A DNA stretch of 64,000 nucleotides from Sphingomonadales bacterium (GCA_016721875.1 JADKHG010000002.1:372001-436000); one strand, 5' to 3'; shown: positions 26,538 through 36,857, numbered from the stretch's first letter. A program made the numbers and translations. Notes: generated by a model from the sequence alone, not told the origin.

Positions 26538-27022
26538 CTTGTTGGGGGATATTCTATCCCGGCAATTTCCCACTCCTTGGCACCGCCCGGCAATTGCACG
26601 GTCCGCAAATCGCCGACCCGGGCCCCGCGCAGCGACCGGGCAAGGGGAGAGTTCCATCCGATCCGCGCTCTGCTGGCGTCGGCTTCGTCGTCGCCGACCA
26701 ATGTAATTACGCGCTGATTATCGTCTTCGTCGACCAGCGTTACATTGGCACCGAAAAATACCCGGCTGCGGTCTTCCTGTTTGGCAGGGTCTATCACCTT
26801 GGCGACCTTCATCTGCCGTGAAAGTTTGCCCAGTTTGCGGTCAATTTCGCGCAGTCGCTGCCGGCCGTAGATATAATCGCCATTTTCGCTGCGGTCACCA
26901 TTGCCTGCTGCCCAACTCACGATCTCAACAACCTTGGGTCGTTCTTCTCTGAACAATCGGTCATATTCCGCGCGCAAGGCAGAAAAGCCCGCAGGGGTAA
27001 TCGGGTTGATGCGTTCGGACAT
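26534..27022 (-). CDS. greB: GreB-like transcription elongation factor
   Basis: Gre factors enter the RNA polymerase secondary channel and stimulate transcript cleavage in backtracked complexes. The 162-residue protein has an N-terminal coiled-coil region (FSALRAEYDRLFREERPKVVEIV) with the tip motif GDRSENGDYIYG, which carries the acidic residues needed for cleavage, and a C-terminal FKBP-like domain (VFFGANVTLVDEDD, then GARVGDLRTVQLPGG). The YIYGRQRLREID segment is typical of GreB rather than GreA. Confidence 0.9.
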   Translation of the reverse strand: MSERINPITPAGFSALRAEYDRLFREERPKVVEIVSWAAGNGDRSENGDYIYGRQRLREIDRKLGKLSRQMKVAKVIDPAKQEDRSRVFFGANVTLVDEDDNQRVITLVGDDEADASRARIGWNSPLARSLRGARVGDLRTVQLPGGAKEWEIAGIEYPPTS

Positions 27023-27031
27023 GGCTGAAAA

Positions 27032-29032
27032 TCAGCTATGTGTTCTGCGACCCAGATAGCTGCTCAGCGGCGTGTTTGTCCGTTGGCGCGCCTTATCAGG
27101 ATTGAGATGATCATACATCACTGCATTTTCGAGCACGCGTTGTACATAGTTGCGGGTTTCGAACAGCGGGATGGCTTCAATCCAGTCGAGAATTTCAATT
27201 CCCCCGCTGCGCGGATCGCCGTTGGCGGCGAGCCATTTGTTCACATTGCCCGGGCCTGCGTTATAGGCGGCGACCGCCAAGGGGTAGCTGCCATTATAAT
27301 AGTTCAGCATCCGCTGGAAATAGGTTGAACCAAGCTGGATATTATAACTGATGTCGCTGTTCAGCGACTCCGGGCGATAGGCGAGAGAAATTTTGCCGGA
27401 GGTTTCGCGCGCGGTTCCCGGCATTAGCTGCATCAATCCACGCGCGCCTGCGTGGCTGGTTGCATTGCGGTCAAACTGGCTTTCCTGCCGGGCAATGGCG
27501 TGGATGAAGGTCCAGTTGTCAGCCTGATCGGCAGGAACCGACACAGTCGGATAACCGAGCGGAATCATGCTGCTATAGCCGGCAGCGCGGGCGCTGCGTG
27601 CGGCGATCACTGAAAGATCGGGCCTTGTGATCTGCTTTGACCAGGAAAACAGCTGGAGGAAGTCATTCTCGCTTTTGGCTTTGCTGGAAAGCGCGCGCAT
27701 GAAGCTGTTCGAATCTTTCCAGCCCGGAAATGATGACGACAGACGTGCCGCGATGTAGGTCGGCGGAACATTGCTGGCGCTCAATTGCGGCAATGGCACA
27801 TTGGTCGCGACAGCGGGCAGGGGACGCCCAAGTGTTTCGAGCGCAAGCTGGCCGTGGAAATAGTCATAATATTGTGCGGCTTCGTTCAGATAGCGTTGCG
27901 ATAGGGCAGTATCGCCGGCCTTCTTCGCTGCGATTCCCGCCCAATATAATCCCTTGGATTTTGTCTGCGGGGTTTTGGCACCGGTTGAATAGAGGCGGAA
28001 CATTTCGACTGCATCGCGCGGACGACCCAGCTGGCGCATCGCGGTATTGCCTGCAAGCCAGGTCAGGCTGGTGAAATGATCGCGCGTGGTGAGGTCCTGC
28101 TCGGCCATCACTTCGCTGGGTGGCAGCGCATCATTGGCCTTTGAGGCGATTTTATACGCAGTGTCATATTGGCCGTCATTGGCAGCAGCCAGAGCGTGAG
28201 ACAGCAATGATTTCAGCCATTCTTTTGGCACTGCCGGAGGCACCGCCAGCGGCAGTCGGTTGGCAAGCAACTCGCGAGCGCCCCAGCTATTGCCCGCTGC
28301 TTTCAACGCAGCAGCACGATCGAGCAGCAGGCCGGGGTCGGCATGGGCTGCTTGCCCCGCCGCGCTGAACTTTGCGGCAGCTTCGGCGGATTTGGTTTCA
28401 TAGGCCAGCCGTGCTTCGAGGACTGGGCGTTTGCCGGGCGAAGTCATCGGCATCAACGCGGCGGCAGCGCGCGTCGCATTCGACCACAGCAGCCGGTCGA
28501 CGCGCGCGTCATAGTCAGCCGGTGTCAGCTCGGAACTGAGCAGTTGCTGGATGCGCGATGCATCATCGTCGGTCAGCGGGCCTTCACGCCACGCACGGCG
28601 GGCCCAGAATTTTGCGTCCTTGGCATTGCCTGTGGCAGAGAGTGCCAGCGCATATTTTGCACGACCGCCATTGGTCAGCGGAGGCAAGCGGTCAAAATAG
28701 GCGACGGCCTGATTGGGCGAATAGCTTGCGAGGTTGATCGCCTGTTCGGCGTTTTTGCGCATGTCGTCGCCGTTCGGCCAATCCGGATAGGTCATCAGGA
28801 AAGAGGCATATTCGCCGAAGGAATATTGCCCTGACTGGCTGAGCATCCGCCAGCGTTGGATCGCGGCGGGAATATTGCCATCGCTGGGATCGACAGCGGA
28901 AACGGGGACATTGTTCGCGTCACCAGTGCCTGCCTGCCAGACGATCCGGGGTGCATCGGTGCCGGCGGCGAAGGCAGAAGCTGGTATTGCAAGCAGTGAA
29001 GCGGAAATCAGATGCTTTATCATGCGTGACAT
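27032..29032 (-). CDS. slt: Soluble lytic murein transglycosylase
   Basis: This periplasmic enzyme cuts peptidoglycan glycan strands to yield 1,6-anhydromuropeptides. I start it at MSRMIKHLISASLLAIPASA (29032), a signal peptide. A long superhelical U-domain follows (about residues 60-480). The catalytic SLT domain begins at AIARQESQFDRNATSHAGARG, with Glu in RQES as the acid catalyst, then LMQLMPGTA and AVAAYNAGPGNVNKW. The length of about 666 residues fits the Slt70 group. It diverges from dapA. Confidence 0.93.
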   Translation of the reverse strand: MSRMIKHLISASLLAIPASAFAAGTDAPRIVWQAGTGDANNVPVSAVDPSDGNIPAAIQRWRMLSQSGQYSFGEYASFLMTYPDWPNGDDMRKNAEQAINLASYSPNQAVAYFDRLPPLTNGGRAKYALALSATGNAKDAKFWARRAWREGPLTDDDASRIQQLLSSELTPADYDARVDRLLWSNATRAAAALMPMTSPGKRPVLEARLAYETKSAEAAAKFSAAGQAAHADPGLLLDRAAALKAAGNSWGARELLANRLPLAVPPAVPKEWLKSLLSHALAAANDGQYDTAYKIASKANDALPPSEVMAEQDLTTRDHFTSLTWLAGNTAMRQLGRPRDAVEMFRLYSTGAKTPQTKSKGLYWAGIAAKKAGDTALSQRYLNEAAQYYDYFHGQLALETLGRPLPAVATNVPLPQLSASNVPPTYIAARLSSSFPGWKDSNSFMRALSSKAKSENDFLQLFSWSKQITRPDLSVIAARSARAAGYSSMIPLGYPTVSVPADQADNWTFIHAIARQESQFDRNATSHAGARGLMQLMPGTARETSGKISLAYRPESLNSDISYNIQLGSTYFQRMLNYYNGSYPLAVAAYNAGPGNVNKWLAANGDPRSGGIEILDWIEAIPLFETRNYVQRVLENAVMYDHLNPDKARQRTNTPLSSYLGRRTHS

Positions 29033-29120
29033 ATTAAGGGCAGCCTCCTGAGTATGCGATGAACCAAACACCCCTGATGGTTCCGCTGATCTTTAATGGC
29101 GACGATAGAAGGCAAATTCC

Positions 29121-29996
29121 ATGTTCTCCGGCTCAATTCCCGCTCTGGTGACTCCTTTTTGCGACGGAGCGTTTTCCGAAGGGCATTTTCGCGCGCTTGT
29201 GGACTGGCAAATCGCCGAAGGCTCATCCGGATTGGTACCCTGCGGCACCACGGGCGAGGCACCGACGCTGTCTTATGACGAGCATTATCGTGTCATCGAC
29301 ATTTGTATCGAACAGACGGCGGGACGTGTCCCGGTGATTGCCGGATGTGGATCGAACGACACTGCGACTGCGGTTCAGCACATGAAATATGCGACCAAGG
29401 CTGGCGCGACAGCGGCGCTTGTCGTCGCTCCTTATTACAATCGGCCCAATCAGGATGGGATTTACGCACACTTCGCCCGACTGGCAGAGGTGAGCGATCT
29501 GCCGATCGTCCTCTACAATGTCCCGGGCCGAACCGTCACCGACATTTTGCCCGAAACCGTTGCGCGGCTCGCCGAAATTCCTTCGGTCGTCGGGATCAAG
29601 GATGCCAGCGGAGCGATTGCGCGCGTGGGGTCGCACCGCCTGTCGTGCGGAGAAGATTTCTGCCAATTATCGGGCAATGACGACATGGCATTGGCGTTCA
29701 ATGCCAGCGGCGGTGTGGGGTGCATTTCGGTAACCGCCAATGTCGCTCCGCGGCTATGCGCCGAGTTTCAGGCAGCCACACAGGCTGGGGATTATGCCAA
29801 GGCACGCGCTCTAAACGACCGGTTGCACCCGCTGCACGGTGCATTGTTCACCGATGCCTCACCGGGCCCGGTCAAATATGCTATGGCGCGGATCATCAAA
29901 GGCTTCCCCGAAGACGTGCGTCTGCCGCTGGTAGCAGCCTCTGCGGCGAGCCGCGCGCAGGTTGATGCCGCGCTGGAGCATGCAGGTCTGGTCTGA
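29121..29996 (+). CDS. dapA: 4-hydroxy-tetrahydrodipicolinate synthase
   Basis: DapA condenses pyruvate and aspartate semialdehyde, the first step of lysine and diaminopimelate synthesis. The 291-residue TIM-barrel protein has GSIPALVTPF, the GTTGEAPTL motif, Tyr in LYNVPGRT and the Schiff-base lysine in VVGIKDASG. The stop overlaps the smpB ATG by one base (TGATG). Lysine feedback inhibition cannot be judged. Confidence 0.95.
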   Translation: MFSGSIPALVTPFCDGAFSEGHFRALVDWQIAEGSSGLVPCGTTGEAPTLSYDEHYRVIDICIEQTAGRVPVIAGCGSNDTATAVQHMKYATKAGATAALVVAPYYNRPNQDGIYAHFARLAEVSDLPIVLYNVPGRTVTDILPETVARLAEIPSVVGIKDASGAIARVGSHRLSCGEDFCQLSGNDDMALAFNASGGVGCISVTANVAPRLCAEFQAATQAGDYAKARALNDRLHPLHGALFTDASPGPVKYAMARIIKGFPEDVRLPLVAASAASRAQVDAALEHAGLV

Positions 29997-30478
29997 TGGC
30001 ACGCCCGAAAAACGCCACATTCGAGAAAGCCAAAGTCGTCGCCGAAAACCGGCGCGCGCGCTATGACTATCATATCGAGGATACTTATGAGGCAGGGATT
30101 GCGCTGACCGGGACCGAAGTGAAATCGCTTCGTTTCGGCGAAGGCTCGATTGCCGAAAGCTACGCCGAGGTATCGGAAAGCGGAATTTGGCTGATCAACG
30201 CCAATATTCCAGAATTCAGCCACGGTAACCGTTTTAATCACCAGCCGAAGCGCCCTCGTAAATTGCTCCTTAATATGCGCGAAATAAATAAGCTGCATGG
30301 AGCCGTTGCGCGGCAGGGTATGACGCTGGTGCCTTTATCGGTCTATTTCAACGGCCGTGGTCGGGCAAAAGTCGAACTCGCGTTGGCAAAAGGCAAGAAA
30401 GCGCCCGATAAAAGGGCGACTGAAAAAGAAAGGGACTGGAAGCGCGAGCAAGGGCGCTTACTTAGAGATCGCGGATGA
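29996..30478 (+). CDS. smpB: tmRNA-binding protein SmpB
   Basis: SmpB binds the tRNA-like domain of tmRNA and brings it to stalled ribosomes; its RNA partner is the permuted ssrA gene at 211. The 160-residue protein has the family core (YHIEDTYEAGIALTGTEVKSLRFGEGSI, shown here only by its edges YHIEDT and TEVKSLR), RPRKLLLN and a basic C-terminal tail (RATEKERDWKREQGRLLRDRG) that occupies the mRNA channel. It lies between dapA and a DUF2062 gene with overlapping stop/start codons on both sides, so all three may be co-transcribed. Confidence 0.97.
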   Translation: MARPKNATFEKAKVVAENRRARYDYHIEDTYEAGIALTGTEVKSLRFGEGSIAESYAEVSESGIWLINANIPEFSHGNRFNHQPKRPRKLLLNMREINKLHGAVARQGMTLVPLSVYFNGRGRAKVELALAKGKKAPDKRATEKERDWKREQGRLLRDRG

Positions 30479-31026
30479 ACAGTTTAACCAAATGGATTCA
30501 TGATCAGGCACCGTCTCGGGAGAGTTTCGAGCGGAGCCGTTTTCTGCGTCCATTTGCCCACCGCGTTTTCCATCCCGCTTTGTGGCGCTTTACCCGCCGT
30601 TCGGTGCCAAGGGGTGTTGCCTTGGGGTTGCTCGTGGGGATTTTCTTGTTGATTCCGGGCGTGCAAATTGCCGGGGTGGCTTTGCTGGCACTGCCTGTGC
30701 GAGCCAATATCCCAATTGGTGCGGCAATGACCTTCCTCTCGATGCCGGTCACCACGCCGTTGATATTGATAGCGTCTGCCTATGTCGGCGGTGCCGATGC
30801 GACGCATTTGATGTCGATATTGAATGCGAAAATGGCATGGTGGCCCAAATTGATAGATTTATCTTACTGGCTGCTGTCAGATGCTGCGCCATCAATGCTG
30901 TTTGGCCTCGCTGTAATTTCAGTCGTCAGCGCTGCTATCGGCTATCTGCTTGCGACATGGTTTTGGCGCTGGCGGATTTCAACAAAATGGCGTCGTCGGT
31001 GGAAATCAGTTGCTGCTGGTGGATAA
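30475..31026 (+). CDS. DUF2062 membrane protein
   Basis: This 183-residue protein has the DUF2062 pattern: a basic N-terminal segment (FAHRVFHPALWRFTRRSVPRG), then VALGLLVGIFLLIPGVQI and LPVRANIPIGAAMTFLSMPVTTPL, and a final hydrophobic segment (FGLAVISVVSAAIGYLLATWF). It is probably an inner-membrane protein with three or four segments; function is unknown. The ATG overlaps the smpB stop by 4 bases. Confidence 0.85.
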   Translation: MNSLTKWIHDQAPSRESFERSRFLRPFAHRVFHPALWRFTRRSVPRGVALGLLVGIFLLIPGVQIAGVALLALPVRANIPIGAAMTFLSMPVTTPLILIASAYVGGADATHLMSILNAKMAWWPKLIDLSYWLLSDAAPSMLFGLAVISVVSAAIGYLLATWFWRWRISTKWRRRWKSVAAGG

Positions 31027-31113
31027 GCGCTTCGCAATCTTTGCCTAAAGCTTAGGCTGAATCCCAGAATCGGGCAGGATCGCGCCCGAACGAAATTCTG
31101 GGGAGTCCACAAA

Positions 31114-33160
31114 GTGAACCATCTGAAAAAGCCGTTACTGGCCATTTCCGCCTCGCTGATTGCGATGGCCTTTACCGCACCCGTTTATGCCAACAGCACC
31201 GCCGCCGCCGATGCACCAGCTGCAAAGCCAGAACTGGGCAATTACGGATTTGACGAAAGCGGCATGGACCGCAGCGCTGAACCCGGCGACAATTTCTATA
31301 CCTATGCCAATGGTGCATGGGCGAAAGCGACCGAAATTCCGGCGGACAAATCCAATTTTGGCATGTTCACAAAGCTGGATGATCTGTCGAAAGAACGGGT
31401 GAAAGGGCTTCTCGACGCGGCGGCAACCAACCCCAAGAGCAAGATGGGCGTCGCCTATGCGACCTTCCTTGACGAAGCGGCCATCGAGAAAAAGGGTTGG
31501 CACCGATCAACCCGATCCTGAAACAGATTCGCGGGGTCAAGACCCACAAGCAGTTTGAGGCGTTGTTGCCCAAATTGGCCCCCAACGGTGTCGGCGCCTT
31601 GTTCGGTGGCTATGTCGCACAGGATGACAAAAACCCTGACGTCTATATTTTCCAGATTGGGCAGGGCGGGACTGGGCTTCCCGACCGCGACATGTATCTG
31701 CTGGATAACCCGAAATTCGAGGAAATTCGCACTGCCTATAAAGGCTTCCTCGCCAAAATGCTGGCCCATGCCGGTGAGAAAAATGCCGAAGCACGCGCCA
31801 GTGCGATCTTCAACGCGGAAAAGAAAATCGCAGAAATCCAATGGACTCGTGAAGACAGTTCGGATGCAACCAAAGCCTATAACAAGATGACGACCGCGCA
31901 GCTTGACCAACTGGCTCCGCAGATCGGTATGTCGGCGATGCTCAAAAGATCAGCCCGAAAATCACCGAAGTCATTGTTGGTCAGCCCAGCGCAATCGCCG
32001 GAACAGCCAAAATTTTCGCCGAAACCGACATTGGTGTGTTCAAGGATCAGATGCTGATCAATGCACTGGCCACCTATTCAGGCGTATTGCCCAAGGCCGT
32101 CGATGACACCGTGTTCGCTTTTTATGGCACTACCCTGTCGGGCACACCGCAGCAGCAAGCACGTTGGAAGCGGGGCATTGGTTTTGTTGAAGGCGCGCTG
32201 TCTGATGAAATCGGCAAGGAATATGCCGCCAAATATTTCCCGCCCGAAACAAAAGCTGCGGCAAATGAACTGGTGCGCAATGTCGTTGCTGCCATGGGAC
32301 GCCGGATAGACGGGCTCGATTGGATGCAACCTGAAACCAAGGGTAAAGCGAAAACGCAGCTAGCCAATTTCACCACCAAGATCGGCTATCCCGACAAATG
32401 GCACGATTATGCAAAGCTGAAAATCGTCAAGGGCGACGCCTTTGGTAACGGGATGCGCGCCAATGCCTTTGGCTTTGCGGACAATATCGGCAAGCTGGGG
32501 ACTCCGATCCGCCGGTGGGAATGGGGCATGCTGCCGCAGACAATCAACGCCTATGCCAATTTCGGCATGAACGAAATCGTCTTCCCAGCTGCGATCCTGC
32601 AGCCGCCATTCTTCGATGCGAAAGCCGACTCGGCGTTTAACTATGGCGGAATTGGCGCGGTGATCGGCCATGAAATCAGCCACCATTTTGACGATCAGGG
32701 ATCGAAATACGACCAGAATGGCCGCCTGTCTGAGTGGTGGACAGAGGCTGATGTCGCGGCCTTCAAAAAAGCGAGCGATGCGTTGATCAAGCAATATGAT
32801 GCCTATGAAATTTTCCCCGGTGCCAATGTGAAGGGCGAATTCACTCTGGGCGAAAATATCGGCGATCTTGCCGGGTTGAACGTTGCCTATGATGCATACA
32901 AGGCATCTCTGGGTGGCAAGGAAGCGCCCGTGCTCGACGGATTGACCGGTGATCAGCGCTTTTTTCTGGGTTGGGCGCAGGTGTGGCGGCGCAATTACCG
33001 TGAGGCCAATTTGCGTCAACGGCTGATTACCGATCCGCACAGCCCGTCTGAACAACGCGTTTGGGTAGTGCGCAACCTTGACAAATGGTATGAGGCGTTC
33101 CAGCCGAAACCCGGACAGAAACTGTTTCTCAAACCGGAGGAACGAGTCAAAATCTGGTAA
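31114..33160 (+). CDS. M13 family zinc metallopeptidase, two frameshifts
   Basis: Three overlapping frames join into one exported protein of about 682 residues of the neprilysin/PepO (M13) family. A signal peptide (LLAISASLIAMAFTAPVYA) starts it. The N-terminal domain has PGDNFYTYANGAWAK. The catalytic GHEISHHFDDQG motif with two zinc histidines, ENIGDLAGL with the third ligand, and the C-terminal FLGWAQVWR/VWVVRNLDKWY blocks lie in the last fragment. One T is missing near 31494-31498 (restored reading KKGLAPINP), and one A at the run 31944-31947 (restored LKKISPKITE). It probably degrades peptides in the periplasm or outside. Confidence 0.9.
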
Positions 33161-33169
33161 GGAACCACA

Positions 33170-35581
33170 TTGAACAGCACGCAGCCATCCTCGCAGAAAT
33201 TGCTGGTAGCGAGTGAGGATGGCAGCGAGGCCATAATGCGCCGCTGGCAGCTTGCAGGGCTGGGAGCGGCGCTTTTGCTTTCGCTGCTGCTGTTGTGGTT
33301 TGCGACTGGTAATATCATCCTCGTTGGGGCGGCATTGGCGGCGTTGGTCGGATTGGCCGCAATCGTCGATTATTGGAACCGCGCGCGCGCAGGCGACACA
33401 ATTGAGACCGAAGTCGCACCACCCGACTGGACCGTCATGCGCGCCATTGCCGATCTCGAATCCGCAGGCGTCGCGATTACCGATCGCGCAGGACGGCTGC
33501 TTTGCGCAAATGATCGCTATATCGAATGGTTCGACGGAACCCGGCCACCACCCGATATGGGCCTCGACGAAGGGTCGCATGATCTGCTTTTGAAGGCAGG
33601 GCGAGCCGCCTGGCGCGATGGCAGTGCCTCGGCCGAGCCGATCCGCAAACGCTCGGTTGAATATCGCGCGTGGGTTGCCCGTTCGGGGGTGGGTGATGAA
33701 TATCTGATCTGGCAATTCGCGCCGCTGGTTTCGCAAAATCTGGTGTCGCAAAGCGGGGAATTGGTCGCTGGTCGCTTTGGCCGTGCCTTGTCCACTTCGG
33801 GGATCATGGCGCTGACGGTGGGACCCGAGGGGCGGATCCGCGCATCCAATGGCGCCTTTGCTGTGCGCGCGACCGGCAGCGAAAATTCGAACCTCGTCAA
33901 TCGCGATGTCAGCAGTTTTCTGCGGCTTGACGATAAGGGTCGGATATTTTTCGAACGCGATGGCAAACATGGTGTGCCGGTGCGATTGTTGCAGGTGCCA
34001 CTCGAGGATAACAACCCCGAAGGTAGCTCGATGCTGCTCGCCATTGACGAAGATGCGGCGCAGCATGAACGCGCTTCTGCGCTGGTGCATGTCGAGCATC
34101 TGCTGGCCAATCTTCCGCTCGGTTTGGCGCTTGTCGATCGCGACGGTCGCTTCCTATTCGGCAACGATGCCTTTGCCCGTGTGGCGGGCATTGATGCAGC
34201 CAAATTGCCGCCTTATCCCGGCGATCTGGTGATTGCCGAGGACAAATCGGCGGTCGCCGATTCGATCCGTCGCTATGCCGGCGGGCAATCGATGGCAGGC
34301 GACATTGCGATCCGCCTGAAGGACCAGCCCGACGAAGTGGTTGCGCTGTCTATCGCGGGCGTGCGCGGACTGGGTGAGGCGGCGGTGCTGCTTGGCCTCA
34401 AAGACAATAGCGAAGAAAATAAGCTGAAGCGGCAGGTGGCGCAGGCGACCAAGATGCAGGCGGTGGGCCAGCTTGCGGGCGGCGTTGCCCATGATTTCAA
34501 CAATATATTGACCGCGATTCTCGGTTATTGCGACCTGATGCTGTTGCGCCATCCGCCGGGCGACAGCGATTATGACGACATCCATCAGATCAAGAACAAC
34601 GCCAACCGCGCCGCCGGCCTGACGCGGCAATTGCTCGCTTTCTCGCGCCAGCAGACATTGCGGCCGCAAATCCTGCAATTGTCCGATGTGGTGGCGGAGG
34701 TTTCCAATCTGCTGAAACGTCTGCTTGGCGAAAAGGTTGTGCTTGAGGTGCAGCATGGCCGCAACATCGGGGCGGTGCGTGCCGACCCGGGCCAGCTGGA
34801 ACAGGTGATTATCAATCTGGGCGTCAACGCCCGCGATGCTATGGCCAATGGCGGTACGCTGACCATAGAAACACGTGCGGTCACCCAGTCCGATGTGCGT
34901 GCGATGCGCAGCGAAATTTTGCCTATCGGCGACTATGCGCTGCTGTCGGTGCGCGACACCGGCACCGGCATTGCCCGCGAAAATCTGGCCAAGATATTCG
35001 AGCCGTTCTTTACCACAAAGGAAGTGGGCAAGGGGACCGGGCTTGGGCTTTCGACGGTTTATGGTATCGTCAAACAGTCGGGCGGGTTCATCTTCGCCGA
35101 ATCCGAACTGGGCGACGGCACGCGCTTTGACGTCTATCTGCCCACCTATGCAGGCGACATTGCGCAAAAGCCCAAAATGCTGCCCGAAGCGGCCAAGGCG
35201 GTTGAGGCTGGCGAATTTTGGGGCAGCGGCAATTTGTTGCTGGTCGAGGATGAGGATATGGTCCGCGCGGTGGCTGAGCGCGCGCTGGTGCGGCAGGGCT
35301 ATACCGTCGAAACGGCGCGCGATGGCGAGGAAGCGCTTGAATATTTCGCGCAAGGCAAACGCTATGATCTGGTGATCTCAGATGTGGTGATGCCCAATGT
35401 CGATGGGCCGACCATGGCGCGCACTCTGCGCCGCGACTATGGCGACATGCGCATCCTGTTCATGTCGGGCTATGCCGAGGAGCAATTGCGCAAGTCGATC
35501 AACATCGAAAATGTCCACTTCCTGCCCAAGCCGTTCTCGGTGCAGCAGATCGCAGAGGCAGTACGTGATGCGTTGAAATGA
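33170..35581 (+). CDS. cckA: Hybrid histidine kinase CckA
   Basis: CckA is the hybrid kinase that, through ChpT, phosphorylates CtrA and CpdR to control the alphaproteobacterial cell cycle. Two N-terminal membrane segments (AALLLSLLLLWF and ILVGAALAALVGLAAIV) are followed by PAS-like regions, a HisKA domain with His441 in GGVAHDFNNILTAILG, an ATPase domain (NLGVNARDAM, DTGTGI, GTGLGLSTVYGI) and a C-terminal receiver with Asp738 in VISDVVMP and Lys in LPKPF. The start is TTG 33170 after AAGGAA. It lies directly downstream of the M13 peptidase gene; chpT, ctrA and divL are not in the window. Confidence 0.93.
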   Translation: MNSTQPSSQKLLVASEDGSEAIMRRWQLAGLGAALLLSLLLLWFATGNIILVGAALAALVGLAAIVDYWNRARAGDTIETEVAPPDWTVMRAIADLESAGVAITDRAGRLLCANDRYIEWFDGTRPPPDMGLDEGSHDLLLKAGRAAWRDGSASAEPIRKRSVEYRAWVARSGVGDEYLIWQFAPLVSQNLVSQSGELVAGRFGRALSTSGIMALTVGPEGRIRASNGAFAVRATGSENSNLVNRDVSSFLRLDDKGRIFFERDGKHGVPVRLLQVPLEDNNPEGSSMLLAIDEDAAQHERASALVHVEHLLANLPLGLALVDRDGRFLFGNDAFARVAGIDAAKLPPYPGDLVIAEDKSAVADSIRRYAGGQSMAGDIAIRLKDQPDEVVALSIAGVRGLGEAAVLLGLKDNSEENKLKRQVAQATKMQAVGQLAGGVAHDFNNILTAILGYCDLMLLRHPPGDSDYDDIHQIKNNANRAAGLTRQLLAFSRQQTLRPQILQLSDVVAEVSNLLKRLLGEKVVLEVQHGRNIGAVRADPGQLEQVIINLGVNARDAMANGGTLTIETRAVTQSDVRAMRSEILPIGDYALLSVRDTGTGIARENLAKIFEPFFTTKEVGKGTGLGLSTVYGIVKQSGGFIFAESELGDGTRFDVYLPTYAGDIAQKPKMLPEAAKAVEAGEFWGSGNLLLVEDEDMVRAVAERALVRQGYTVETARDGEEALEYFAQGKRYDLVISDVVMPNVDGPTMARTLRRDYGDMRILFMSGYAEEQLRKSINIENVHFLPKPFSVQQIAEAVRDALK

Positions 35582-35615
35582 TCAAACTATTGAAATAAAT
35601 CAGTTAAAAAATATT

Positions 35616-35630
35616 GTTCCACACTTGTTC
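35616..35630 (+). promoter_or_regulatory. LexA (SOS) box upstream of recA
   Basis: GTTC-CACACTT-GTTC is an exact match to the alphaproteobacterial LexA operator GTTC-N7-GTTC. It lies about 70 bases before the recA ATG, where a promoter would be. The second half-site is also part of a perfect palindrome, TGTTCT-TTG-AGAACA (35626-35640). A TTGAAA (35590-35595) is a possible -35 box with 17-base spacing to a poor -10. This supports DNA-damage control of recA. Confidence 0.85.
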
Positions 35631-35700
35631 TTTGAGAACAAAAGCAATACATAGGTCAGGTCCTACTGGATGGTACGACATGACGCAAAGGAGTGGAACA

Positions 35701-36801
35701 ATGGCGGCAAGTCTTAAAGTTATCGATGGGAATCAGGCAAAAAACATGAACAACGCAGAACGGGAACGCGCTCTCGAAGCCGCACTCGCACAAATCGACC
35801 GTGCATTCGGCAAGGGTTCGGCGATGAAACTGGGCAGCCGCGAAGCTGTGCAGATGGAATCGATTTCAACCGGTTCGCTGGGACTCGATATCGCGCTTGG
35901 CATTGGCGGCTTGCCCAAGGGCCGCGTGATCGAAATTTACGGACCCGAAAGTTCGGGCAAGACCACTTTGACGCTGCACGCGATTGCCGAAGCGCAAAAG
36001 GCTGGCGGCACTGCGGCTTTCATCGACGCCGAACATGCGCTCGACCCGGCCTATGCGAAAAAGCTGGGTGTCGACATTGACAATCTTATCGTCTCGCAGC
36101 CCGATACCGGTGAACAGGCGCTGGAAATTGCCGATACACTGGTGCGTTCGAACGCGGTGGATATTTTGGTGATCGACTCGGTTGCGGCACTGGTTCCGCG
36201 CGCCGAAATCGAAGGCGAAATGGGCGACAGCCATGTTGGTCTGCAAGCTCGTTTGATGAGCCAGGCATTGCGCAAAATTACAGGGTCAATCAGCCGGTCG
36301 AACTGCATGGTGATTTTCATCAACCAGATCCGCATGAAGATCGGCGTGATGTACGGTTCGCCTGAAACCACCACCGGCGGTAATGCGCTCAAATTCTACG
36401 CTTCGGTCCGTCTTGATATTCGCCGCACCGGCCAGATCAAGCAGGGTGAGGAGATTGTCGGCAACACCACCCGGGTGAAGGTCGTGAAGAACAAGGTTGC
36501 GCCGCCCTTCAAGCAGGTCGAATTCGACATCATGTATGGCGAAGGCATTTCCAAGACCGGCGAATTGCTCGACATCGGCGTCAAGGCCGGGCTGGTTGAA
36601 AAGTCGGGTGCATGGTTCAGCTATGACTCGATCCGCATCGGGCAGGGTCGCGAAAATGCCAAAATCTGGCTGCGCGAAAACCCCGAAATGGCCGCCAAGC
36701 TCGAATCGTCGATCCGCGGGCACACCGACAAGGTTGCTGAAGAAATGATGGTCGGACCCAGCGCCGAAGATGATGTTGCCGGCGAAGACGGTTCGCTCTG
36801 A
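35701..36801 (+). CDS. recA: Recombinase RecA
   Basis: RecA forms filaments on single-stranded DNA, carries out strand exchange and triggers LexA self-cleavage. The 366-residue protein begins MAASLKVIDG at ATG 35701, preceded by AAAGGAG; the frame upstream (to 35614) covers the promoter and SOS box. The Walker A motif GPESSGKTT (residues 81-89), the FIDAEHALDP and VIDSVAALVP strands, and loop L2 with GNALKFYASVR are intact. The acidic C terminus (AEDDVAGEDGSL) is normal for the family. Confidence 0.98.
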   Translation: MAASLKVIDGNQAKNMNNAERERALEAALAQIDRAFGKGSAMKLGSREAVQMESISTGSLGLDIALGIGGLPKGRVIEIYGPESSGKTTLTLHAIAEAQKAGGTAAFIDAEHALDPAYAKKLGVDIDNLIVSQPDTGEQALEIADTLVRSNAVDILVIDSVAALVPRAEIEGEMGDSHVGLQARLMSQALRKITGSISRSNCMVIFINQIRMKIGVMYGSPETTTGGNALKFYASVRLDIRRTGQIKQGEEIVGNTTRVKVVKNKVAPPFKQVEFDIMYGEGISKTGELLDIGVKAGLVEKSGAWFSYDSIRIGQGRENAKIWLRENPEMAAKLESSIRGHTDKVAEEMMVGPSAEDDVAGEDGSL

Positions 36802-36857
36802 CCAACCCCAACTCCTGACCCCAAAGGAGCTAGTGCGGCACGCCTGATGCCGCACCC

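Noticed and set aside
35614..35700. Longer N terminus for RecA
   Set aside because: The extra codons overlap the SOS box and promoter; ATG 35701 has an AAAGGAG site.
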